A DNA stretch of 45,213 nucleotides from an uncultured Clostridia bacterium (GCA_947632125.1 CANRNV010000007.1:1-45213); one strand, 5' to 3'. Shown: positions 28,673 through 37,302, counted from the first letter of the stretch. Numbers and translations are program-made. The notes: generated by a model not told the origin, from the letters alone.

Positions 28673-29737
28673 TTATTTGCCCTCCTTTACATACTTGACA
28701 AGGTCGGTAGGCATCATAACGTTGCCGCCGCATCTGCCGTAAAATTCAACGGGCTTAAGACCGTTTACGGCAAGACGAACATCCTCGACCATTTGTCCCA
28801 TGCTCATTTCGACTGTAATGAACTTCTTTACATGAGCGCTCTTTGCCGCCGAAGCGATCACCTCGGTCGGATACGGATAAAGGGTGATGGGACGGATAAG
28901 TCCTGCCTTTATGCCCTGTGCGCGAAGTTCGACGACAGCAGCCTTGCAAATTCTCGCTACCGAGCCGTATGCGACAAACACATACTCTGCGTCGCTGAGC
29001 TGATATTCCTCGGCACGGGTTTCGTTCTTTGTAATCTCCTCATACTTTTTGAACAAGCGGATATTGAACTCCTCGTTCTCATCTGGTTCGATACGCAGCG
29101 AGTTGATGATCCTCGGCTTGCCGTCGCTGTGACCGCAAGCAGCCCACTCGTCCTTATTGTACTTTTGGAAAATCGACGTCGTATCTTTCATCGGCGGGAT
29201 CTCGGCAGGTTCCATCATTTGACCGAGCATACCGTCACCGATGATCATTACGGGTGTGCGATATTTATCGGCTGTGTCGAATGCATTGTAAGTGATGTCG
29301 ACAAACTCCTGAATTGTGCTGGGAGCGTAAACTATCGGGTGATAGTCGCCGTGTCCGCCGCCCTTTGTTGCCTGGAAGTAGTCGCCCTGAGCAGGTTGGA
29401 TACCGCCGAGTCCCGGACCGGAACGCATCATATTGACGATGACGCACGGAAGTTCGGCGCCCGCTATGTAGCTGATGCCCTCTTGTTTAAGCGAAATTCC
29501 GGGGCTGGACGAGCTCGTCATAGCCCTTGCGCCCGCTGCGGCTGCGCCGTAAACCATGTTTATTGCCGAAACTTCGCTCTCGGCTTGAATAAAGGCGCCG
29601 CCCACTTCGGGAAGCCTCCAAGACAAATATTCGGGTATTTCATTTTGAGGCGTGATCGGATATCCAAAGAAATATCTGCAACCTGCGGCAACAGCTGCCT
29701 CGGCAATAGCCTCGTTACCTTTCCAAAGTTTTTTCAC
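28673..29737 (-). CDS. vorB: 2-oxoacid:ferredoxin oxidoreductase, alpha subunit (VorB-like)
   Basis: A 354-residue pyrimidine-binding subunit. It starts MKKLWKGNEAIAEAAVAAGC and contains YPITPQNEIPEYLSWRLPEV, AESEVSAINMVYGAAAAGAR, TSSSSPGISLKQEGISYIAG and RSGPGLGGIQPAQGDYFQAT. The stretch GGHGDYHPIVYAPSTIQEF and the C-terminal transketolase-like domain (VAYGSVARICKAAVVELR) complete it. The sequence reads like proteins annotated VorB (2-oxoisovalerate), but KorA proteins are close, so the substrate is tentative. GGAGGAACTAAC precedes the ATG, and the ferredoxin gene is 18 bases upstream. Confidence 0.93.
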   Translation of the reverse strand: MKKLWKGNEAIAEAAVAAGCRYFFGYPITPQNEIPEYLSWRLPEVGGAFIQAESEVSAINMVYGAAAAGARAMTSSSSPGISLKQEGISYIAGAELPCVIVNMMRSGPGLGGIQPAQGDYFQATKGGGHGDYHPIVYAPSTIQEFVDITYNAFDTADKYRTPVMIIGDGMLGQMMEPAEIPPMKDTTSIFQKYNKDEWAACGHSDGKPRIINSLRIEPDENEEFNIRLFKKYEEITKNETRAEEYQLSDAEYVFVAYGSVARICKAAVVELRAQGIKAGLIRPITLYPYPTEVIASAAKSAHVKKFITVEMSMGQMVEDVRLAVNGLKPVEFYGRCGGNVMMPTDLVKYVKEGK

Positions 29738-29755
29738 GTTAGTTCCTCCTCTTTA

Positions 29756-29968
29756 TTAGTCGCGATAAACGGTTATAACGCTATCGGGACATGTCGTCGC
29801 GCAACTTGCGCAGCCTATACACTCGTCCATATTAATGCACTCGACCACCTCGTAGCCCTTTGCATTGGTACGTTTCGAGATCTGCAAAATCTTCTTCGGA
29901 CAAGCGTTGACACATAAGCCGCAGCCTTTGCAGTAGGCTTCGCGAAATTCAACCTTACCTTTTGCCAT
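29756..29968 (-). CDS. 4Fe-4S ferredoxin, delta subunit of the 2-oxoacid oxidoreductase
   Basis: A 70-residue ferredoxin with two full [4Fe-4S] motifs, CKGCGLCVNACPKK (residues 13-26) and CIGCASCATTCPDS (51-64). It is the first gene of the operon and transfers electrons from the oxidoreductase to soluble ferredoxin. GAGGAGGGTAAA lies upstream of the ATG. In the 47-base gap to the glycosylase gene I see a TATATAA box but no convincing -35, so the operon promoter is not assigned. Confidence 0.95.
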   Translation of the reverse strand: MAKGKVEFREAYCKGCGLCVNACPKKILQISKRTNAKGYEVVECINMDECIGCASCATTCPDSVITVYRD

Positions 29969-30015
29969 AAATAAAATTTACCCTCCTCTTTTATATAAAA
30001 AATACGGTAAAAACC

Positions 30016-30822
30016 TTATTTTTTTCGTGAATTATAAAATATGTACTGTTGAGCAAGTCCCGCCAAAGCGCCGTATCTATTAAGATAATACTCCCTCACC
30101 TTTTGCGGGGTGTTAAGTTGCCCGCTGCCACAGACCTTTTTTATCCAGGTGTCGACGGGAAAGCAATCCCACTTTCGCAGTCCGAACAGCAATATGCAAT
30201 CCGCCACCTTGCCGCCTACGCCCGATAAGCCGAGCAACATCTTCTGCGCCGAAGCGGTGTCCGCCTTTACGAGCCTTTCCAAAAGATCGGTTTCGGCAAG
30301 AACCTTTGCGGTCTTGCTTATGTACACGTCCCTGAAACCCGTGCCGAGCGACCGAAGCTGCTCGACGGAAGCTTGCGCAAGACGCTCCGGCGTCGGAAAG
30401 GCGTAATATCCGTCCTTGTCCTCACCGAAACAGGTGCATATCCGCTCGATAATGCCCTTGATGCGCGGTATATTGTTGTTAGCCGAGATGATAAAGCTTA
30501 TTATCACCTCAAACAGGTCCTGCCTGAGTATCCTTATACCGCTGCCGACGCTCAAAGCCGAAGCAAGTTCGTCGAACCTACTCAGCTTTTCGATATATTC
30601 TCCGTAATCGACGTCGAGGTCGAAAAACCGAGCAAAGTAGTTTGCGTCGTCGCAGATCAATTCGTTGCCGCAAGTATCGCATCTGTGCGAAGCGGAAAAG
30701 ATCTCATAACCGCCCTCGATCTCCTTAAACCTGAAGATCTGACCGCAAGTCAAAATCGCTTCGTAGTCGAGCGGCTGCTCCAAAATGATCTTATTGCCAT
30801 TAACAACGTAATTCATCTGCAT
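30016..30822 (-). CDS. 8-oxoguanine DNA glycosylase, OGG1-type (HhH-GPD family)
   Basis: A base-excision-repair enzyme that removes 8-oxoguanine. The N-terminal domain has the family pattern PLDYEAILTCGQIFRFKEIE. The helix-hairpin-helix and catalytic region reads LLGLSGVGGKVADCILLFGL, with the catalytic Lys, followed by CFPVDTWIKKV with the conserved Asp. I start at the ATG at 30822 (268 residues). An ATG at 30816 is equally possible, and the frame stays open to 30852 through the rpmA terminator. No Shine-Dalgarno sequence is visible, because the start codon follows the T run of that terminator. Expression probably depends on readthrough. Confidence 0.9.
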   Translation of the reverse strand: MQMNYVVNGNKIILEQPLDYEAILTCGQIFRFKEIEGGYEIFSASHRCDTCGNELICDDANYFARFFDLDVDYGEYIEKLSRFDELASALSVGSGIRILRQDLFEVIISFIISANNNIPRIKGIIERICTCFGEDKDGYYAFPTPERLAQASVEQLRSLGTGFRDVYISKTAKVLAETDLLERLVKADTASAQKMLLGLSGVGGKVADCILLFGLRKWDCFPVDTWIKKVCGSGQLNTPQKVREYYLNRYGALAGLAQQYIFYNSRKK

Positions 30823-30847
30823 AAAAAAGGGGGAAATATCCCCCTTT
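30823..30847 (-). terminator. Intrinsic terminator after rpmA
   Basis: AAAGGGGGA pairs with TCCCCCTTT around a 4-base loop, followed by TTTTTT on the minus strand. It begins 8 bases after the rpmA stop and ends at the start codon of the glycosylase gene. Confidence 0.8.
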
Positions 30848-30855
30848 ATCAACGA

Positions 30856-31131
30856 TTAAGCAACAGGATATACGCTGACCTGCTTTTTATTCCTGCTGAC
30901 CTCAAACTTTACAACACCCGTTTCGAGCGCATACAACGTGTCGTCGTTTCCTCTGCCCACATTGAAACCCGGGTGGAACTTTGTTCCTCTTTGCCTAATC
31001 AGGATACTGCCCGCATTTACAAGCTGTCCGTCCCCTGCTTTGACGCCGAGTCTTTGCGCAGCCGAGTCGCGACCGTTCTTTGTGGAGCCGCCTCCCTTCT
31101 TGTGCGCAAATAGCTGAATATTTATAAACAT
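30856..31131 (-). CDS. rpmA: 50S ribosomal protein L27 with a cleavable N-terminus
   Basis: A large-subunit ribosomal protein whose N-terminus reaches the peptidyl transferase centre. From the ATG at 31131 (GGAGG 8 bases upstream) the 91-residue protein starts [20 protein letters not shown] and goes on with [20 protein letters not shown]. The [11 protein letters not shown] segment is the cleavage site removed in Bacillota by the cysteine protease Prp before L27 can work in the ribosome. The gene for Prp is immediately upstream, which confirms the pairing. A longer start at 31146 (TTG) lacks support. Confidence 0.96.
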   Translation of the reverse strand: MFINIQLFAHKKGGGSTKNGRDSAAQRLGVKAGDGQLVNAGSILIRQRGTKFHPGFNVGRGNDDTLYALETGVVKFEVSRNKKQVSVYPVA

Positions 31132-31152
31132 TTCCTTTACCTCCAAATTTAC

Positions 31153-31476
31153 TTAAAACTTTAACTCGATAAAATCCGAATACGTTTCGTACAAGTCCGC
31201 TATTCCCAACATCATAGTGTCGAGAATCATATCGGCATCATGGCGTTTGTCGCTGCTCAGCGTCGGGACGGTAAATTCGATATATCCGTCGCCGTCGTTC
31301 CTTGAAAACTCGACGGGAATCCCCGCCACCTGCATCAGCCCGAGGAGCGCCGTTTGTATTATGCTGCTAAGCGCCGCACAAACAATATCTTCGCCCTCCA
31401 CGCCGTAACCTGTGTGCCCGTCCGCTTTGAGGGAAACAATGTGTCCGCCCTCTCGTGTCACCTCGACCTTGGTCAT
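31153..31476 (-). CDS. prp: Ribosomal-processing cysteine protease Prp
   Basis: Prp (YsxB) cleaves the N-terminal extension of L27. The 107-residue protein has the catalytic His21 in LKADGHTGYGVEGEDIVCAA and catalytic Cys33 in the same stretch, exactly spaced as in the family. It lies between rplU and rpmA, the conserved order in Bacillota, 2 bases after the rplU stop. No signal peptide, so it is cytoplasmic. Confidence 0.95.
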   Translation of the reverse strand: MTKVEVTREGGHIVSLKADGHTGYGVEGEDIVCAALSSIIQTALLGLMQVAGIPVEFSRNDGDGYIEFTVPTLSSDKRHDADMILDTMMLGIADLYETYSDFIELKF

Positions 31477-31478
31477 TA

Positions 31479-31766
31479 TTAGATAGAAAGGATCTTGATA
31501 CGTGTAAACGGTTGACGATGACCTTGCTTACGACGGGAATTTTTCTTAGCCTTATACTTATACACGGTAATCTTTTTTCCTTTGCCGTGTGCAAGGACTT
31601 CCGCCTTGACAATTCCTTCGGCGGTAGTAACGTTATCTCCGTCTACCTTCAATATGGATTTGAGTTCCACCTTGTCACCGATCTCGTTAAAGAGCTTTTC
31701 AACCTCGATTTCGTCGCCTTCGCTCACTCGAAATTGTTTACCACCCGTAACTACGACTGCGTACAT
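31479..31766 (-). CDS. rplU: 50S ribosomal protein L21
   Basis: A 95-residue large-subunit protein. It begins MYAVVVTGGKQFRVSEGDEI with VEKLFNEIGDKVELKSILKV, and ends with the basic YKYKAKKNSRRKQGHRQPFT, the standard L21 C-terminal RNA-binding segment. CAGGAGGTGC precedes the ATG. It is the first gene of rplU-prp-rpmA and is preceded by an L21-type leader and promoter. Confidence 0.97.
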   Translation of the reverse strand: MYAVVVTGGKQFRVSEGDEIEVEKLFNEIGDKVELKSILKVDGDNVTTAEGIVKAEVLAHGKGKKITVYKYKAKKNSRRKQGHRQPFTRIKILSI

Positions 31767-31879
31767 TTTTAAGCACCTCCTGAATTAGTCTCCGTTGAAC
31801 CGGGTATCGCTTAAAGCGAATTTCGACCCTACTCATACGGCTCAAACATAATTATAACTCATATAAAACTTTAAGTCAA
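31767..31879 (-). promoter_or_regulatory. rplU promoter and ribosomal L21 leader
   Basis: On the minus strand: TTGACT (31874-31879), 17-base spacer and TATAAT (31851-31856). The leader of about 75 nt carries GAGCCGTATGAGTAGGGTCG, then GAAATTC, an AAGCG hairpin and ACCCGGTTCAACGGAGACTA before the ribosome binding site. This fits the described L21 leader, by which L21 probably represses its own operon. It is identified by pattern only, not by a model search. Confidence 0.75.
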
Positions 31880-31942
31880 GCAAAATGACGGAGTTATTGC
31901 CTTGATTTTAGGCATATCCGTCCTTATTTTTGTGCACCGAGG

Positions 31943-32641
31943 TCACCATTTGAGTTCGGACACCGAAAGCGGCGAGTCGTTTACCGTGATACTTTCGATC
32001 CAACCGCTTTTTAGCCTTATGACTTTGTCGGCAAGAGGCAAAAAGGCGGGGTTGTGAGTGACCATCAATATGGTTATGCCCTCGTTTTTGTTGAGCGAAA
32101 CGATGGACGAAATGACCTTGCGGCTGTTTTCGTAGTCGAGTGCGCCCGTGGGCTCGTCACACAACAGCAGCGACGGAGCCTTGGACATTGCTCTGGCAAG
32201 CGCCACTCTTTGCGCCTCACCGCCCGACAACTCGCTAGGAAACGCGTCCGCCCTATCTTTGAGCCCCATGTCATCAAGCAGCTTTCGCGCCGAGGCTACG
32301 TTGTTGCCGTTTACGAGCAAGATGTTTTCGAGTGCCGAGAGGTTGCCGATAAGGTTGTAACTTTGAAAGACGAAGCCCACGGTGGTGCGTCGATATTCGT
32401 TGAGCTGTTTGTCGCTGTAATCAAGGATATTGCTGCCGAGGATAAATACTCTGCCCGAGGTGGCTTTATCCATTCCGCCCACTATGTTGAGAATGGTCGA
32501 CTTGCCGCTGCCGGAGTCGCCCATGAGCAGCGCGAACTCGCCCTCTTCCACCTCAAAAGAAACGCCCTTGATTACCCTGTTTTCGTTTTTTCCGCTGAAA
32601 TAGCTTTTTGTAAGGTCCTCAACCTTTAATAAAACGCCCAT
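31943..32641 (-). CDS. ABC transporter ATP-binding protein, LolD/MacB-type
   Basis: A 232-residue ATPase. It has Walker A LMGDSGSGKSTILNIVGG, a Q-loop in FVFQSYNLIGNLSALENIL, the signature LSGGEAQRVALARAMSKAPS, Walker B LLLCDEPTGALDYENSR and an H-loop in MVTHNPAFLPLADKV. This is the MacB/LolD/FtsE subfamily that partners with FtsX-like permeases. The gene abuts the permease gene (its start, 32641, follows the permease stop). Such pairs export lipids, peptides or toxins, or act as mechanotransmission modules. The substrate cannot be inferred. Confidence 0.92.
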   Translation of the reverse strand: MGVLLKVEDLTKSYFSGKNENRVIKGVSFEVEEGEFALLMGDSGSGKSTILNIVGGMDKATSGRVFILGSNILDYSDKQLNEYRRTTVGFVFQSYNLIGNLSALENILLVNGNNVASARKLLDDMGLKDRADAFPSELSGGEAQRVALARAMSKAPSLLLCDEPTGALDYENSRKVISSIVSLNKNEGITILMVTHNPAFLPLADKVIRLKSGWIESITVNDSPLSVSELKW

Positions 32642-34930
32642 CTACTCCTCCTTTTTGAGTGCGCTTACCACATTAACTCGCTTTATCTTGTTATTTATCA
32701 ATATATTGCCTATGACGGTAAAAATTGCAGCGCACACGAACAAAATCAGGGCGCTTATTACGGTTATATGCAAGTACGCCACTACGCCCGTAACTACGGC
32801 AACCGCCTTGATGATCTTCTGCGAGATGAGCGCGCCTATCGGGAACGCCAGCAGGTACGCTATAAGCACCGAAAAGACGTTTTCGAGCGAGGAGAGCGCG
32901 TTTACCTTGTCGCCGCCTATGCCCAAAGCCTTGAATATCGAGTAATCCCTTATCCTATCGCTCAAACTCAACGAAGAGATGTTAAGCACCATGACCGCCA
33001 TCATTATCCCGCATATGACTATAAGCACGAGCTCGGTGACGGATATTACGGTGAAAAGTTCTTGGAAGCGTTTGGATCCCACACTGTGCAGAGTGCCGTT
33101 AAACGCAACCGAGTAGTCGGCGCGTAACTCGTCCGTAAAAGCTTCCGCGTCGACGCCGGGCTTCTGTTTGAGGTACAGCTTTGTGTTTAGCCCGCTTTGC
33201 ATATATAAATAGTAAAAGTCGGGGTACATTTGATTTATCAAGGCGAGCGGCACTATTATCCCGAACATTCCTATGTCCTTATAAGAGCCCGAAACGGGCA
33301 AGGTCATCTCGAGCGGAATTTGAGAGTAGAGGTTTATATCGATACTTTCGACGTCCCCGTACGATTTTGGGATACAAACGCCGTCGGCATTAAATCCGTC
33401 GATCTTGTAGCACGGATTATTCTCGTCCATAATGCTTACGAGCACGTTTTTCCCGTCGTATTTGGCGGGAAATTCGAGGCAAAACATTTGATTTTCAAAC
33501 AAGCCCGATTGCATTGCCCGCTCGGACAACTCGGTATAATCGAGTTTGTCGCCCGCGTTCCAGCTTATGGTGTAATCGTAGTTATAGTATTTGCCGTAAA
33601 CCGTGCGATTGAGGTCGGACACCGAGTCGTCGAGCATGAACGAAGTGACGAGCAATCCCAAGCACAGCGCAGCGGAAACAGTCGAAAAGATCGACTTCTT
33701 TTTGTAAGAGATAAAGTTGCGGAGCGAAAGTTTGAGCACGATCGGAGCCTTTGTCGACTTTATTATCTTGGAGCCGCTCTTGTGTGCGCTGCGCATCAAA
33801 CTCGTGGGAGTGCGCATAAAAAGCGAGCTCACCGCTATGAGCAGAGCGACCGTGGTGACGACCATTAGGACGACAAGCGCGATAAACGCAACCATCAGTC
33901 CGCCAAGCGTCACGCTCGGGAGAGTATAGAACCTCGAAAGCAGGTTGATATACACGTCGGGCAGAACGATTATGCCAAGAATAGCTCCAAGCAATCCGCC
34001 GATAAAGACGTTGACAAGGTACGGCAACATGAGGGAAAAGACTATCTTGCTTTTCGACACGCCGTTTGCGCACATTATGCCGATATTATAGCCCTCGTCC
34101 TCCGCTCGCTTCGAGGCGTTTACGTACAAAATAAGGCAAAGCGATATAAGGCACACCCAGGGCAAAATGCTTATGAGCGACGTGATCAGATCTATGTCCG
34201 AGGCTACGCGCTTTACCGACACGTTGTCGCTTTTACCAATCACCCTCGACATGGAAAAAGGCATATCCGAGAGCATTTCGAGCTTTAAGCGCAGATCGAC
34301 TTCGCCGAGGTCGGTTTTGACGTAAAAGGTGTTTGCGCCTATATCGAGGTCGACAAAGATCTTGACTATGCCCGTTTCGGCAATTTGCGGTATGGCGTCG
34401 CCCTTATAGAGGTGGTCGGGAAAAACGGCAAGTCCGCTTATCACCGTTTCGTAGGATTGCCCCTCTATATTTATGGGAAGTGTGTCCCCCACCTTTACCC
34501 CATTCTCCTTGGCAAAGGCAAGGTCGATGAGCGCTTCGAACGTTTCCTCGGGCAGTTGCCCCTCGACGATTTGGGGCGTATTGACGACGAAATCATTGCG
34601 AGTAAAGAGCGACACCTCGATGTTCCGCCCTATCCCGCCCACGTTGAGCGTAACGGCGTCAAGCTGTTTGGCTCCGTCCAAGACAAGCCCGTCCTCCTTT
34701 GAACGCTCGTAAAGGAGTTTCATTTTCTCGAAAGGAAGCTCCTGTGTAACGGTGTACGAAGCGAGGTTGTGACTTAGGTAAAACTCATCTATACTCGACT
34801 TTAAGCTTATTCCCGTCACGTTCAGTCCGCCGAACAGAAAGATCCCGACAAACGCCAACAGAAAAATGCTGATATTAAGCAGGATGTTGGTCTTAAAGTC
34901 CCTTATGGATTTAAGTAGCAATAATTTCAT
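32642..34930 (-). CDS. FtsX-like ABC transporter permease
   Basis: A 762-residue membrane protein of the MacB/FtsX family. An N-terminal helix (about residues 15-38) is followed by an extracytoplasmic domain (about 40-250), three helices in the first FtsX-like core (about 255-370), a linker, a second helix with a second extracytoplasmic domain (about 400-635), and three closing helices that form the second FtsX domain. This double FtsX arrangement with about 8 helices is typical of large permeases in Bacillota (for example the BceB/YknZ-type relatives). Its ATPase follows directly downstream. The ATG has only a weak GTAAAG upstream. Confidence 0.88.
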   Translation of the reverse strand: MKLLLLKSIRDFKTNILLNISIFLLAFVGIFLFGGLNVTGISLKSSIDEFYLSHNLASYTVTQELPFEKMKLLYERSKEDGLVLDGAKQLDAVTLNVGGIGRNIEVSLFTRNDFVVNTPQIVEGQLPEETFEALIDLAFAKENGVKVGDTLPINIEGQSYETVISGLAVFPDHLYKGDAIPQIAETGIVKIFVDLDIGANTFYVKTDLGEVDLRLKLEMLSDMPFSMSRVIGKSDNVSVKRVASDIDLITSLISILPWVCLISLCLILYVNASKRAEDEGYNIGIMCANGVSKSKIVFSLMLPYLVNVFIGGLLGAILGIIVLPDVYINLLSRFYTLPSVTLGGLMVAFIALVVLMVVTTVALLIAVSSLFMRTPTSLMRSAHKSGSKIIKSTKAPIVLKLSLRNFISYKKKSIFSTVSAALCLGLLVTSFMLDDSVSDLNRTVYGKYYNYDYTISWNAGDKLDYTELSERAMQSGLFENQMFCLEFPAKYDGKNVLVSIMDENNPCYKIDGFNADGVCIPKSYGDVESIDINLYSQIPLEMTLPVSGSYKDIGMFGIIVPLALINQMYPDFYYLYMQSGLNTKLYLKQKPGVDAEAFTDELRADYSVAFNGTLHSVGSKRFQELFTVISVTELVLIVICGIMMAVMVLNISSLSLSDRIRDYSIFKALGIGGDKVNALSSLENVFSVLIAYLLAFPIGALISQKIIKAVAVVTGVVAYLHITVISALILFVCAAIFTVIGNILINNKIKRVNVVSALKKEE

Positions 34931-34936
34931 CTTTAC

Positions 34937-34969
34937 ATAAAAGAAGGCGCATTTTTTGTCGTGCGCCTT
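34937..34969 (-). terminator. Intrinsic hairpin after the triplicated-module membrane protein
   Basis: Arms AAGGCGCA and TGCGCCTT (34944-34969) with a 10-base loop are followed by CTTTTA on the minus strand. The T run is broken by a C, so readthrough into the ABC genes is possible. Confidence 0.55.
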
Positions 34970-34993
34970 ATTATAAATTGATTTTCGTTATAA

Positions 34994-36343
34994 TCAGTTT
35001 TCGCTGACATCGTTTTGTTTGGGTTCAACGGGAGCGACATTGATTGGCTTGTCGTCCTTGACCTTAAACATTCTCGTTATGGTAAATGCAATTGTCACGA
35101 CAAAAGCCATTGCCCATATAATTATCGACGTGATCATTCCCTCGGCATGGAGATTGAGGAAAATCGGGAAAACCGAGAGCAACAATGCTACGTCAAGGAT
35201 GAAAAGCAAACCGTCCTTTTTGAGCATGACCGGCTTTTTGTAGCCCACACCGAGATAGATAAGTCCCGCAAAGAAGTAGAACAACAGAATTAATACGGCG
35301 CTGAGCATATATTTTGTTCCGCCGAAAAATCCCAAGACGTTGAGCGTAATGCACGCGTCGAATATCGCAAACGTGAACGCCGCCAACGCGCAAAGCAAAA
35401 TTATATTGAAGTTCTTGATAAGTTTCTTAAAGTATACTTTGGGGTTCTTGGCAAATTTCTTTCCGCCGTCGGTCATAAAGAAGTCGTCCGAAGTTTCCTC
35501 GCTCTCATTGTGAGTGCTGAGCGCAAGAATGTACGTCAGTCCAAACGAAAGGAGCATTGCCACGATCCAGATCGCAAGGTTGAGCACCGAATAATTGCCA
35601 ATCAAAAACAGTCCACAAAGTACCATGGTGAACAGCGTAAACAGCAAGAACGCGTCGATGAACGCCACCCTCTTGTCTATCACCCTGCGGATATAGCAAA
35701 GCACGAATACTATGCCGAATATCAAAACCGTCAAGCACGTGCCTACGGTGATAGCCGTTTGGCTGACGAACAGGTGTTTGATATCAAGCACGTACAAAAT
35801 AACGCCGATCAGCGCAAAGCCGCCGATGGCTGCGCAAATGAAATTCCATATTCCGTATTTGTCGAAAACAATGTCGAAATACTTTTTCAACGTGGTGTTT
35901 GCCGCGCCGGCAGGCTTATTGACGATGAGCATACGGGGATTGAAGAACATTATCCTGAGTACGTTGAATACCACCGTAATTACAAGCGCAACCGCATACA
36001 AAATAAAATCGAGCACAACAAAGTCGACCACGATAGTGCCAAGCAACAGATAGATCATAAGAAAGTCGAGCGTGAGCAAAAAGCTGTCCTGACTTACGAG
36101 TTCGGCGCTTTTGATTTTAAGTATAAGATATACGGCAAGGAGAACTATGCCTATAATCGAGAATATCAAAAGGAAATAGTACCCTACCGCGTTGCTTGCT
36201 TTCATAAGTCCGAACAGTCCTATAAAACGAACGATGAACAGCGCCGCGAATATTAATGCAGCCCCTAAAGCGGGAGCAAAGACACCTGTCTTTTTGAACA
36301 CCTCGGAAAAGTATCTTCCGAATTTGTTTTTGCTTTGGTCCAT
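34994..36343 (-). CDS. Polytopic membrane protein built from three repeated 4-helix modules, function unknown
   Basis: A 449-residue protein from the ATG at 36343, chosen because GGAGG lies 5 bases upstream (an ATG at 36355 is also in frame). I do not recognise its family. It has about 12 hydrophobic segments. The protein reads as three similar modules: residues ~5-140 starting GRYFSEVFKKTGVFAPALGA, ~150-285 starting TLKKYFDIVFDKYGIWNFIC, and ~305-440 starting PKVYFKKLIKNFNIILLCAL. Each begins with an amphipathic YF/FK stretch, has four helices, a short K/R-rich loop before a D-x(2)LL-type helix, and closes with a helix followed by a basic residue. A mildly polar tail ends the protein. Own promoter upstream. 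Confidence 0.75.
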   Translation of the reverse strand: MDQSKNKFGRYFSEVFKKTGVFAPALGAALIFAALFIVRFIGLFGLMKASNAVGYYFLLIFSIIGIVLLAVYLILKIKSAELVSQDSFLLTLDFLMIYLLLGTIVVDFVVLDFILYAVALVITVVFNVLRIMFFNPRMLIVNKPAGAANTTLKKYFDIVFDKYGIWNFICAAIGGFALIGVILYVLDIKHLFVSQTAITVGTCLTVLIFGIVFVLCYIRRVIDKRVAFIDAFLLFTLFTMVLCGLFLIGNYSVLNLAIWIVAMLLSFGLTYILALSTHNESEETSDDFFMTDGGKKFAKNPKVYFKKLIKNFNIILLCALAAFTFAIFDACITLNVLGFFGGTKYMLSAVLILLFYFFAGLIYLGVGYKKPVMLKKDGLLFILDVALLLSVFPIFLNLHAEGMITSIIIWAMAFVVTIAFTITRMFKVKDDKPINVAPVEPKQNDVSEN

Positions 36344-36396
36344 TTTGACCTCCATATTTATAGTGGGTAAATCTACCTACAAAATCACTTATATTA

Positions 36397-36425
36397 AGTA
36401 TACCATATTAATCTTGCAATTGCAA
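36397..36425 (-). promoter_or_regulatory. Promoter for the triplicated-module membrane protein
   Basis: TTGCAA (36420-36425), a 17-base spacer and TATACT (36397-36402) on the minus strand. The remaining interval up to the HAD promoter (36426-36632) holds no gene. An 8-base inverted repeat, GGTCGGTA (36433-36440) with TACCGACC (36505-36512), is the only structure I see. Confidence 0.65.
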
Positions 36426-36632
36426 ACGTTTTGGTCGGTAATTCCGCAAAATAACATAAAATTTTGGTCACACGGTTTTTTAATAAGGTTGCGACTGATA
36501 TAAGTACCGACCGCAGCACGCCGATGTCGATGTCGCCATTTGCTTTTTACAAAGGAAAGTTCGCCTCGGTTTCCCTATGCCGACAATAAACAACAGCGGT
36601 GACGAATTGCGAAGCGATACGGTCAAAAAAGC

Positions 36633-36662
36633 TTTACTTTTCCGTACAAAATACTATATAAT
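36633..36662 (+). promoter_or_regulatory. Promoter for the HAD phosphatase gene, abutting its start codon
   Basis: TTTACT (36633-36638), an 18-base spacer and TATAAT (36657-36662). The ATG of the HAD gene at 36670 coincides with the expected transcription start, so the message may be leaderless. Confidence 0.5.
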
Positions 36663-36669
36663 AAATGAT

Positions 36670-37302
36670 ATGTACGATTTCATCTTATTCGACCTCGACG
36701 GAACACTTATAGATTCGAGGGAAGGCATTTTCCTTTCCCTAAGGCACGCTTTCGACGACTGCGGCATAAAGTTCGACGGCGACTTGACCCAATTTATAGG
36801 TCCGTCCTTTGTCACCTCCTTTCCGAGGCTGCTCGGCACCGACGCCGAACTCACCCAAAAACTCGCCCTATCCTACCGCGCGGTTTACAAAGCCGAGGGC
36901 GTTTATAGGTGCAGGCTGTACAACGGGATCATAGACCTGCTTTCCTCGCTTAAAGCAAGGGGCAAAACGATCGCCTTGGCGACGTCCAAACCGCTCGTTT
37001 TTGCAAATACCATTCTCGCTCGCAAGAGAATAGCCAAATACTTCGACTATGTCGGCGGAAGCGACCCCACTGCCTGCATCACCGAAAAGGAGCAGGTGCT
37101 TTCCGCGCTTACAAAGCACTTTTCTTCCAAGGCGCGGACGGCGCTCGTGGGCGACACGATCTACGACTGTCTTGGCGCAAAGTCGGTAGGTATCGACTGC
37201 ATAGGCGTGACGTACGGATTTGGCAACAGCGACGAACTGCGTCAGCACGCGTCGATTATCGCATCTTCCGTAAAAGAACTGAAAAAAATTCTGTCAGAGT
37301 GA
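36670..37302 (+). CDS. HAD-superfamily hydrolase, phosphoglycolate phosphatase-like
   Basis: A 210-residue HAD phosphatase of the PGP/YjjG type. It starts MYDFILFDLDGTLIDSREGI with nucleophile Asp8 and Asp10, has motif II in IALATSKPLVFANTILARK, motif III Lys after ITEKEQVLSALTKHF, and motif IV ALVGDTIYDCLGAKSVGIDC. A helical cap lies between residues 15 and 85. The substrate is probably a small phosphomonoester. The frame is open upstream to 36577, but that stretch contains the promoter-like -35 and -10 boxes and has no ribosome binding site. The ATG chosen also lacks a Shine-Dalgarno sequence. Confidence 0.88.
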   Translation: MYDFILFDLDGTLIDSREGIFLSLRHAFDDCGIKFDGDLTQFIGPSFVTSFPRLLGTDAELTQKLALSYRAVYKAEGVYRCRLYNGIIDLLSSLKARGKTIALATSKPLVFANTILARKRIAKYFDYVGGSDPTACITEKEQVLSALTKHFSSKARTALVGDTIYDCLGAKSVGIDCIGVTYGFGNSDELRQHASIIASSVKELKKILSE

